In this document: in pieces, positions 1 to 7,648 of the stretch
How the letters are laid out: each line of letters starts with the position of its first letter
Numbering within the stretch: the stretch's first letter is position 1
Assembly (NCBI GenBank): GCA_965230495.1
Contig: OZ246004.1
Span: 372,001-436,000, forward strand
Reading direction: 5' to 3'
From: JACJYM01 sp965230495
GTDB taxonomy: Bacteria > Bacteroidota > Bacteroidia > Chitinophagales > Saprospiraceae
DNA length: 64,000 bases
Made by a program: the position numbers and the translations under genes
Notes under the pieces: model-generated
What the model was told of the DNA's origin: nothing
Seen by the model: only the letters and a program-made list of their open reading frames with translations
Database searches by the model: none

Positions 1-1897
1 TGTAGCACAATGGATAGGACAATGGGCTTGGGTTATTGCTCCATGGTTTTGGGTAATTATGTATGATCCAAATTGGTTTCCCTCTGCAGATGTGGCAGCA
101 CGTGAATTAGCTATATGGGTAGCGATACCATGTGCTATCTGTGCTATTATTCCTGCTATATTTATAAAAAGTGAATCTACATTAGATAAAGACTATGAGC
201 CCCTTAATCTTTCAAATATAGGGGGTAGTTTAAAGCAGATACTTAATAGTTTTGTTGAGGCCTTTAAAATTATTGAATTTAGAAAACTGTGTTTATCTAC
301 ATTCTTTATTTACAACGCTTTTATGGCCGTCTCATCACTCACTTTTTTTGTGATCGTTTACAAGTTATTTAACGGCGATGCTGAGGCATCAGGAGTATGG
401 GTCTCGCTGTTTGGTTGTTTAGGGGCATTAGGTACGACTTTTTTCGTCATCCCAATCGTTACTTTGTTATCAAAAAGATTGGGAAAGAAGAGAGCTTTTA
501 TGCTATGCCAAAGTATTTCTCTCGTGGGATATGTAATGTTGTATTTTCTATTTGTTCCCGGAAAGCCATGGATGTATATTATAGCCTTGCCATTGTTTTC
601 ATTTGGTATTGGAAGTCTATTTACTATCATGATGTCAATGACTGCGGATGTTATAGATATTGACGAATTAAATTCAGGTAAACGCCGGGAAGGTATTTTT
701 GGAGCTATATATTGGTGGATGGTAAAAGTGGGTTATGCGATTGCCGGAGCATTGAGCGGAGCTATAATATGGGTTGTGGGCTTCGATTCAGAATTGGCTA
801 CCACAGATCAACAGGCTGCGGTAGATGGCTTACATGCGTTTTTCTGCTTTTTTCCTGCTTTGGGAACTTTGGCAGCAATGTATGTGATGAAAGATTATAA
901 TGTAACAGAGGTTAGGGCGAATGAAATAAGATCGCAGTTGGAGGCAAGGAAGACAAAGAGTACGCCTACTACAAGTTCATACTATGGCATGAATAGATTG
1001 GCATCATTAGGTAGTTTAGTATCTAACATCCGAAGGGCTGATGAACTCGTGGATAGCAATACTACTAGGGAGACTAATAAATCTACTTTCCATCAATTGT
1101 TGTCGCAAGGTATGTCAGGAATTTGTTTTAGTCCATATACGGATAAGCAAGATGTAGGTGATCAACTTACTGTAAAACAGGTAGAACGGAGAATGAAGGT
1201 AATTTCACCTCATGTGAAACAATGGATAAGGTCATTCTCTTGTACGGATGGTAATGAATATATACCTCAAGTAGCTAAGCAGTATGGACATAAAACTATA
1301 GTAGGAGCATGGATTGGTATAGATCATGAACAAAATATTATAGAACTTGAAAATCTTATCTCTGAAGCAAAAAAGGGATATGTAGATATCGCTGTTGTTG
1401 GTAATGAAGCATTAATGCGAGGTGATGTAAGTGAAGAAAAATTGTTGTCTTATATAGCTAGGATTAAAGAAGCGTTACCTGATATTCAAGTCTCATATGT
1501 TGACGCTTATTATCAGTTTTTGGATAGACCAGCCTTGATTGATGCTTGTGATGTGATAATGATTAATTGTTATCCATTTTGGGAGGGAGTGCATATTGAT
1601 GAAGCTTTGTTTGCATTGCAAAAAATGTATGCAGTTACTGAGTCTGTTGCTAATAACAAAACCATAATGATCACTGAAACGGGATGGCCGAATAGAGGAC
1701 AAAATACAGGAGGGGCTATGCCTTCCGACCATAATGCTATGCGATATTTTTCAAATGTGATTAAGTGGGCAGAAAACGAACGAATAGACTTAATTTACTT
1801 CTCTTCATTTGATGAATCCTGGAAGGTGCATCATGAGGGAGATGTGGGAGCCAGATGGGGTATTTGGGACAAAGATGAAATATTAAAATATAAGTAA
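1..1897 (+). CDS. MFS/GPH-type sugar:cation symporter fused to a C-terminal GH17 glycoside hydrolase domain (5' end outside window)
   Basis: The reading frame is open from base 2 with no start, so the gene begins upstream; the first ATG seen (59) is internal. Residues counted from that ATG: 1-280 carry about eight hydrophobic segments and the GPH-family signature ADVIDIDELNSGKRREG (about 196-212), as in melibiose/glucuronide-type symporters. A polar linker (281-342) leads to a GH17 domain (343-612) with acid/base E451 in VVGNE and nucleophile E541 in ITETGWP. GH17 enzymes act on beta-1,3-glucans. An MFS carrier normally has its C-terminus in the cytosol, so the enzyme would sit at the inner mouth of the transporter and process imported gluco-oligosaccharides (inference). 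It is followed after 9 nt by another GH17 gene. The fusion is continuous, with no stop or frameshift. Substrate is not proven. Confidence 0.85.
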   Translation, partial: VAQWIGQWAWVIAPWFWVIMYDPNWFPSADVAARELAIWVAIPCAICAIIPAIFIKSESTLDKDYEPLNLSNIGGSLKQILNSFVEAFKIIEFRKLCLSTFFIYNAFMAVSSLTFFVIVYKLFNGDAEASGVWVSLFGCLGALGTTFFVIPIVTLLSKRLGKKRAFMLCQSISLVGYVMLYFLFVPGKPWMYIIALPLFSFGIGSLFTIMMSMTADVIDIDELNSGKRREGIFGAIYWWMVKVGYAIAGALSGAIIWVVGFDSELATTDQQAAVDGLHAFFCFFPALGTLAAMYVMKDYNVTEVRANEIRSQLEARKTKSTPTTSSYYGMNRLASLGSLVSNIRRADELVDSNTTRETNKSTFHQLLSQGMSGICFSPYTDKQDVGDQLTVKQVERRMKVISPHVKQWIRSFSCTDGNEYIPQVAKQYGHKTIVGAWIGIDHEQNIIELENLISEAKKGYVDIAVVGNEALMRGDVSEEKLLSYIARIKEALPDIQVSYVDAYYQFLDRPALIDACDVIMINCYPFWEGVHIDEALFALQKMYAVTESVANNKTIMITETGWPNRGQNTGGAMPSDHNAMRYFSNVIKWAENERIDLIYFSSFDESWKVHHEGDVGARWGIWDKDEILKYK

Positions 1898-1906
1898 TTA
1901 AAGAAA

Positions 1907-2794
1907 ATGTCTTTCAGAAAATACAAAATAGGATCATTATCAGGAGATAACTTTGTTGGAAAATCAAAGGAAGAACTTTCTGATATTTTTAAACGAGTAC
2001 TCGATAGAGGTGTACATGGTTTTTGCTTTAGCTTGTACGAAGAAGGACAGAAACCGGGAGATATAATATCTGAAGCTCAGGTAAGAAGAAGAATGGAGAC
2101 AATCAAACCCTATACGAAATGGATAAGGTCTTTTTCTTGCATAGATGGGAATGAATTTATACCTAAAATTGCCAGAGAATATGGTATCAAAACACTTGTA
2201 GGAGCATGGTTAGGTGATGACGCAGATATCAACAAACGAGAAATAGAAGGGCTTATCAAGTTGGCCAATGAAGGGTTGGTTGATATTGCAGCAGTGGGTA
2301 ATGAAGTGATGTATAGAAAGGATCTCAGCGAAGAAGAATTACTTAAATTTATATATGAGGTAAAAAAGGCAATTCCAAATGTACCAGTTGGTTACGTGGA
2401 TGCTTATTACGAGTTTTCAGAGAGACCCAAGATCACGGAAGCTTGTGATATAATACTTACGAATTGTTATCCTTTTTGGGAGGGATGTCAGTTTGAATAC
2501 TCATTGGTATATATGAAGCAAATGTATCACCAAGCTTTGCAGGCTGGCCAAGGGAAAAGAGTTATTATTACTGAAACTGGATGGCCGAGTCACGGAAGTA
2601 ATTTAGATGGTGCTTTTCCATCTAGAGAAAATGCAATGAAATATTTCATTAATACGCAAAAATGGTCAGAGGAAGAAGACATTGAAATATTTTATTTTTC
2701 TTCGTTTGATGAATCATGGAAAGTAGGTCCAGAAGGAGATGTTGGAGCTCATTGGGGTATATGGGACAAGAAAGGAAATCCAAAATTTTATTAA
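1907..2794 (+). CDS. Glycoside hydrolase family 17 protein, cytosolic (beta-1,3-glucan-active)
   Basis: This 295-aa protein is essentially one GH17 TIM-barrel, closely resembling the C-terminal domain of the preceding transporter fusion, including the shared IRSFSC.DGNE and NCYPFWEG segments. Catalytic residues are visible: acid/base E133 in AAVGNEV and nucleophile E223 in IITETGWPS. The N-terminus (MSFRKYKIGS) is polar with no signal peptide or lipobox, so the enzyme is predicted cytosolic, which is unusual for laminarin-type degradation by secreted endoglucanases. The ATG lies 9 nt after the previous stop, and the next gene also starts 9 nt after this one, indicating one transcript. Likely role: exo-acting hydrolase or transglycosylase on imported beta-1,3-gluco-oligosaccharides. 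Family assignment is strong; specificity is inferred. Confidence 0.88.
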   Translation: MSFRKYKIGSLSGDNFVGKSKEELSDIFKRVLDRGVHGFCFSLYEEGQKPGDIISEAQVRRRMETIKPYTKWIRSFSCIDGNEFIPKIAREYGIKTLVGAWLGDDADINKREIEGLIKLANEGLVDIAAVGNEVMYRKDLSEEELLKFIYEVKKAIPNVPVGYVDAYYEFSERPKITEACDIILTNCYPFWEGCQFEYSLVYMKQMYHQALQAGQGKRVIITETGWPSHGSNLDGAFPSRENAMKYFINTQKWSEEEDIEIFYFSSFDESWKVGPEGDVGAHWGIWDKKGNPKFY

Positions 2795-2803
2795 TTTTAA
2801 CTT

Positions 2804-3745
2804 ATGACACATTTGAAAGAGACACCATTGGAGTATGCACGTGCGATTTGTTATTCGGGATATAGGACGGGTCAATTTCCTGGAGGATATACACCCACTT
2901 ATGATCAAGTTAAGGAGGATTTATTGTTATTGCATGGACATTTTAAGTACTTGAGATTATATGATTGTGATCAGCACGCTGATACGGTTTTAGAAGTTAT
3001 TAAAAATGAAAAGCTGGATTTTCAGGTAATGCTAGGAGCATATATAGTAGCTGAGATGAATAATTATGGATGCCCTTGGGGTGGGGGTGTTTATTCTGAG
3101 GAACAGTTGGCTAAGAATAGACTTCATAATCTTAAACAGATTAATAAATTAGTAAAATTAGCCAATGCCTTTCCAGAGATTATTTGCTCTCTATCAGCCG
3201 GAAATGAAGCTTGTGTGGACTGGACGGATCACTATGTATCTGTTGATAGTGTTATAGAGTACGTTAAAGTGATAAAGAATGGAGCTAAGCAGCCTGTGAC
3301 ATTTTGTGAAAACTATGTCCCTTGGTTAAATAAGCTTAAACCTCTGGCAGAGGTGGTAGACTTTATTTCTATTCATACTTATCCTGTATGGGAATATAAA
3401 CATATTCATGAAGCCATTGAATATACGAAAGAGAACTTTAATGCAGTAAGAAATACTTTTCCTGATAAACCAATTATGATTACCGAAGCAGGTTGGGCTA
3501 CAAACTCTAATGGAAGAGGTATCAATCCTGAGCATGTATGTCAGGTGCAACAAAAAACCTACATCAATGATTTATTAGAGTGGGTAGATGAAGAGAAAAT
3601 AATTACTTTCATTTTTGAAGCATTTGATGAGCCATGGAAGGGTTCCAATGACCCAATGGAGCCAGAGAAACATTGGGGGTTGTTTAAAGTTGATAGAACA
3701 CCGAAATTGGCTTTTCAAGACCTTTTTGTCGGAGTTAAAAAGTAA
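2804..3745 (+). CDS. Divergent GH17-like glycoside hydrolase, cytosolic
   Basis: A 313-aa protein with a GH17-like barrel that is more divergent than its two neighbours. The acid/base position is E135 in LSAGNEAC and the nucleophile E228 in MITEAGWAT, both at the spacing expected for the family; the HTYPVWE segment matches NCYPFWE in the upstream paralogs. Like the upstream protein it has no signal peptide. Third and last gene of the cluster, 9 nt after the previous stop, and followed by a convergent nuclease gene. It probably attacks a different linkage or chain length from its partner, since near-identical function would not explain the divergence (inference). Confidence 0.8.
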   Translation: MTHLKETPLEYARAICYSGYRTGQFPGGYTPTYDQVKEDLLLLHGHFKYLRLYDCDQHADTVLEVIKNEKLDFQVMLGAYIVAEMNNYGCPWGGGVYSEEQLAKNRLHNLKQINKLVKLANAFPEIICSLSAGNEACVDWTDHYVSVDSVIEYVKVIKNGAKQPVTFCENYVPWLNKLKPLAEVVDFISIHTYPVWEYKHIHEAIEYTKENFNAVRNTFPDKPIMITEAGWATNSNGRGINPEHVCQVQQKTYINDLLEWVDEEKIITFIFEAFDEPWKGSNDPMEPEKHWGLFKVDRTPKLAFQDLFVGVKK

Positions 3746-3777
3746 TTCATACAGTCTAACTATATTTACAAGTTGGC

Positions 3778-4473
3778 TTATAGCGGTTTTAAAGTCAGTA
3801 TCATAGGAGAGTGATCTGATATCTTGTTTACTCGTGCTTCATCCAAATATTCACAAGTTTCTATCAAGGGTACTAAATCTTGGTGAACAAAGGTATGATC
3901 ATATCGATACCCATTGCCTTGATGACTATACCAAGAGTACTTTTTCACATCCCCATGTAAGTGTCGAAAAGCATCTATCATATGCAGTTGTTTCAACTTC
4001 TTTAATTCATCTGTATACCAAAAACTATCTTCTTTTTGGTCGATAAAGTTTTCACCTGTGTTAAAATCTCCACAAATAATGGCAGGTTGGTTTTGAGTAA
4101 TTTCTGATTGCAATAAGTCGAATAACTTGTGCTTTTTTTTATGAGGTAAGTACACTCCGTATAGATTAAATGCTTCGAAATCAACAGAGATCACTCCATG
4201 TTGATATTGATAATTGCTCGTATGAAATAGCCTTGAATTACATGGGAAAATACTGGCAATAAGTACGGAATTAATATCAGCTTCACATTGAGCTACGAAT
4301 TGATAATTAAATCCTAACCTTAGAAGTTGGTTTCTAATAGAGATTCCATTTTTATTATTTTGATATTCGGATAGAACAAGGATAGATGGATGTTGAGAGT
4401 CTATAAATTTTGTAATTTCCGATACTCTACTACCGCCTCCTTGTCTGATATTCCAACTTAATAATTTGATCAT
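3778..4473 (-). CDS. Endonuclease/exonuclease/phosphatase (EEP) superfamily protein, third gene of the NHEJ operon
   Basis: This 231-aa protein shows the EEP metal-dependent phosphodiesterase motifs: LLSWNIRQGGG at the N-terminus (metal/active-site Asn), VLSEYQN with the metal-binding Glu, CGDFNTG (catalytic Asp/Asn), a YRYDH segment, and the terminal SDHSPM (catalytic His). It has no signal peptide. The ATG (4471-4473) follows the ku stop directly with no base between (TAG then ATG), so it is almost certainly translated with ku. The family includes exonuclease III-like DNases, endonucleases and lipid phosphatases. Its position suggests a DNA end-processing nuclease for end joining, but that is inference from context alone. 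Confidence 0.85.
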   Translation of the reverse strand: MIKLLSWNIRQGGGSRVSEITKFIDSQHPSILVLSEYQNNKNGISIRNQLLRLGFNYQFVAQCEADINSVLIASIFPCNSRLFHTSNYQYQHGVISVDFEAFNLYGVYLPHKKKHKLFDLLQSEITQNQPAIICGDFNTGENFIDQKEDSFWYTDELKKLKQLHMIDAFRHLHGDVKKYSWYSHQGNGYRYDHTFVHQDLVPLIETCEYLDEARVNKISDHSPMILTLKPL

Positions 4474-5265
4474 CTAAGCACTTGCTTTTTTCTCCTTTGC
4501 TTTTTCAATACTCTTTTTTAATGCAGACATTATATCCACTACTGGTGCATTTTCCTCATCATCATCCATCACCAATATTTCTTTTCCTTCAATTTTTTTA
4601 TTAACCAATTCCATCAAAGCATTCTGATATCTATCAGAAAAGTCCACCTCTTGAAATGACATGGTTAAGGAGTCAACTAATGTCATTGCCAATTTCATTT
4701 GCTCTATATCAGTTTTTAAAGGTTTAATACCGGGAACCTTTTGTATAGATCTTATTTCATTTGGATATCGTAATTTATACATGATTAATCCGTCCTTATG
4801 AGGCGTTAGTAGTGCTAAGTCTTCGCGATCTCTAAGTATAATGCGACCAATACCTGCTTTTCCACTTTTTAGAAGAGTTTGGCAGAAAAGACTATAGGTG
4901 TCAAGAGCTATATCTCCATCTGGTCCAATATAGTACACCGCTTCAAATCTGCTCGGATGAACTTCCGTAATATCAACAAAAGCCTCTATGTCAATAGATC
5001 TTGTACTTTTAAGGCTGATATTATCTAATTCTTCCTCGGTAAATACAACATACTGGTCGTTTTCGTATTCAAATCCTTTGACAATATCATCAGAGTTCAC
5101 TACTTCTTCACATAACTTGCAATATTTTTTATACCCGATGGAGCCGTTGTCTTTTTCGTGTATTTGTTTAAAAGATATATTTCCTTTTGAATTGATCGCA
5201 CTGAATATTTGAATAGGAATAGTTACCAATGAAAATCTTATATGTCCTTTCCATATTGCTCTCAT
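4474..5265 (-). CDS. ku: Ku protein, non-homologous end joining
   Basis: A 263-aa bacterial Ku homodimer protein. The N-terminal MRAIWKGHIRFSLVTIPIQ is the family hallmark, followed by the beta-barrel DNA-end-binding core (roughly 1-230) and a short lysine-rich tail (SIEKAKEKKASA). Bacterial Ku threads onto double-strand break ends and recruits LigD. The length is typical of short-tailed Ku proteins. ku lies 16 nt downstream of ligD and directly abuts the EEP nuclease gene. All catalytic and structural motifs expected for the family are present, with no sign of decay. Confidence 0.96.
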   Translation of the reverse strand: MRAIWKGHIRFSLVTIPIQIFSAINSKGNISFKQIHEKDNGSIGYKKYCKLCEEVVNSDDIVKGFEYENDQYVVFTEEELDNISLKSTRSIDIEAFVDITEVHPSRFEAVYYIGPDGDIALDTYSLFCQTLLKSGKAGIGRIILRDREDLALLTPHKDGLIMYKLRYPNEIRSIQKVPGIKPLKTDIEQMKLAMTLVDSLTMSFQEVDFSDRYQNALMELVNKKIEGKEILVMDDDEENAPVVDIMSALKKSIEKAKEKKASA

Positions 5266-5281
5266 GTCTTGATATTTTTCT

Positions 5282-7558
5282 TTATAAATCTAGACGCAAT
5301 TTTACGAAAATTGGTTCGCGTAAAGAACCATTACTACTCAAAGAAGCATATTCTACCTCACATATTAGCTGACTTTCTATCCAAGTAGTATTCTTTGGTT
5401 CTTCAATTGGTTCTTTAATGGGTTTTCGTATTACAATACATTGCTCTAACAATTTCTTAATCTCTTTAAGTTTGTTAGAGTCAAAACCACTTCCAACTTT
5501 ACCAAGATATATGAAATTCTGATTTTCTATTTTGGCCATATGCAAGGCACCAAAATAGGGACTTCTATCACCTTTACCTTGAGTATATCCAATTATATGG
5601 ACCATCATTGTAGATCTAAACTTTACTTTTAGCCATTGTTTACTTCTTTGGCCCGGAATATATGTGCTGGATTTTCTCTTCGCCATTATTCCTTCTAAAT
5701 ACATTTCTTTTGCAGCTTGAAAAAGCATTTGACCATTTTCGAAAACTTCGCTAATTCTAACCAGATCTGAGGTTTTAATAATAGCATTTAACCATTCTTT
5801 TCGTTGTTCTATACTTTGTTTAGTAAGCGATTTGCCGTCTAAATAAATACAGTCAAAGCAATATAAATATGCTTTTTTAACTTTTCCTAATTGAGATATT
5901 TTTCTATTACTTGTACTGTGTAATCGAGAAATGATGTCTTCGAAAACGGGGACACCTTTATCATCTAGGCAGACTAGTTCTGCATCTATGACAGCTTTTT
6001 CTACTCGTATAAATTCTTGAATATAGAATTCAGGAAAACGAAGGGTTATATCTCTACCATTTCTACTGATTATTTTAGTGTCGGAACCGTTTTTAATGAT
6101 CATTACTCTAATGCCATCCCATTTTACTTCAAATAGATATTTTGAATCATCAGGTACGTTAGAAACTTGTTCACATAACATGGATTTGGAAAGTTTTTCC
6201 CAATCTGGTTTATCAAATCCCTCAATAATTTCTAATAACCAATCATCCTCTTTCATTTTATAGAGATGATAAGTGTTTGTATTATTTTGACCAACCAATT
6301 TAAATTTGAGAGATTTGCTAGATTTTTTGATCCATTCGATGCTACCCTGATCAAAAATCCACATTTGACCACCTCCATATTCTTCTTCTGGAATTATACC
6401 TTCAAAATCAATGTACTTTGCTGGATGATCTTCAGTTTGAATTGCTAATCGTTTCACATCCTTTAATAATGGCAAACCTTTGGGAATTGCCCAAGACTTC
6501 AATATTCCATCTATTCCAAGCCGCAAGTCATAATGAATATTGCTAGCATTATGCAATTGTAGAACAAATTTCCCATTTACACTATTATCCACGTTAGCTG
6601 TAGGTTCCTTGGTTCTTTGGAAATCTCTTTTTTCTATATATTCTTTTAGTTTTTCTTTATTTAATTTCTTGTATTTGGAATCGGAATGAAGACTTACTGC
6701 CATTCTTTTAAAATCTATCCATGGGTCAGCAACTATGGGTTCGGCATAAAATTTTGATAGTGTAAAATGCTGGGAGGAATTTATGAATTTAAGGCTTTCC
6801 CATGATATTGGCATGGCTATCGGAGCATTTGGTTTTCCCCTTAGACTAAATGGGCTTATGGCTGTATTTCCCTCATAGTTTCTATATATATCTAAAAGGA
6901 GTTTATTACTTCTATTTTGCTTGTGAACTTTGAGAGTTGTGTTCGGGTGATCTTTTACGAACTGAGTTAATAGAAATTTTACGGCGGTAGTGACTTGATT
7001 AAAAGAGTATTTAGGGATGATCGGGCAATGAATATGAATTCCTTTTCCACCACTAAGTTTTACCAGAGAATTATATCCGTAATATGTTAGAAAATCTCTT
7101 AAATGGAAACATATTGTTTTTAGTACTCCGAAATCCTGATTTGGAGAAGGATCTAGATCAATAATAAATTGATCGGGATTAGAAATTGATTGAATAGAAC
7201 TTATTCCACTATGCAATTCTAGAGCAGCCAAGTTTGCTAACCATACAATATGTTCTTGTGATGTCGCATACAGATAATCTTTTTCTTTGTCATGAGGTAC
7301 TTCAGTAGTAGGTATCCATTTCGGAGTAAAGTCGGGTTTATTCTTTGTGTAGAATTTTTTGGAAGATATTCCATCTGGGTACCTTATAAGGGTTAATGGA
7401 CGATGACCTGCATATTTTAGAATATAATCAGCACATGATAAGTAGTGCTGAATGACTTGAGCTTTTGTTATCTGAGTGTCAGGGTATAAAACTTTCTCAA
7501 GGTTTGAGAGTTTTAGTTTTTGACCATTGACTTCAGTATAAACAGTTTTTTTAGGCAT
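5282..7558 (-). CDS. ligD: ATP-dependent DNA ligase D, POL-PE-LIG domain order
   Basis: This 758-aa protein carries all three LigD activities. Residues 1-290 are the primase-polymerase: acidic pair in IIDLDPS (D134, D136) and KLSGGKGIHIH (167-177). Residues about 325-445 are the 3'-phosphoesterase: H336, H342 and D344 in the HNASNIHYDLRL block, H378, and the EEEYGGG loop. Residues about 465-758 are the adenylating ligase: nucleotidyl-accepting K479 in FEVKWDGIR, plus the C-terminal OB fold. The order POL-PE-LIG is the mycobacterial arrangement; the Pseudomonas enzyme is PE-LIG-POL. It is the first gene of ligD-ku-EEP. The enzyme fills, trims and seals breaks held by Ku. Confidence 0.95.
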   Translation of the reverse strand: MPKKTVYTEVNGQKLKLSNLEKVLYPDTQITKAQVIQHYLSCADYILKYAGHRPLTLIRYPDGISSKKFYTKNKPDFTPKWIPTTEVPHDKEKDYLYATSQEHIVWLANLAALELHSGISSIQSISNPDQFIIDLDPSPNQDFGVLKTICFHLRDFLTYYGYNSLVKLSGGKGIHIHCPIIPKYSFNQVTTAVKFLLTQFVKDHPNTTLKVHKQNRSNKLLLDIYRNYEGNTAISPFSLRGKPNAPIAMPISWESLKFINSSQHFTLSKFYAEPIVADPWIDFKRMAVSLHSDSKYKKLNKEKLKEYIEKRDFQRTKEPTANVDNSVNGKFVLQLHNASNIHYDLRLGIDGILKSWAIPKGLPLLKDVKRLAIQTEDHPAKYIDFEGIIPEEEYGGGQMWIFDQGSIEWIKKSSKSLKFKLVGQNNTNTYHLYKMKEDDWLLEIIEGFDKPDWEKLSKSMLCEQVSNVPDDSKYLFEVKWDGIRVMIIKNGSDTKIISRNGRDITLRFPEFYIQEFIRVEKAVIDAELVCLDDKGVPVFEDIISRLHSTSNRKISQLGKVKKAYLYCFDCIYLDGKSLTKQSIEQRKEWLNAIIKTSDLVRISEVFENGQMLFQAAKEMYLEGIMAKRKSSTYIPGQRSKQWLKVKFRSTMMVHIIGYTQGKGDRSPYFGALHMAKIENQNFIYLGKVGSGFDSNKLKEIKKLLEQCIVIRKPIKEPIEEPKNTTWIESQLICEVEYASLSSNGSLREPIFVKLRLDL

Positions 7559-7648
7559 TGAATAAAAATAGGCAATTTTTTACTTCCAAATGGACGAATA
7601 AAATCACCTATTCTTCTTAGTTTCTTGTGTCTGTTGGTTTTCCATGCA

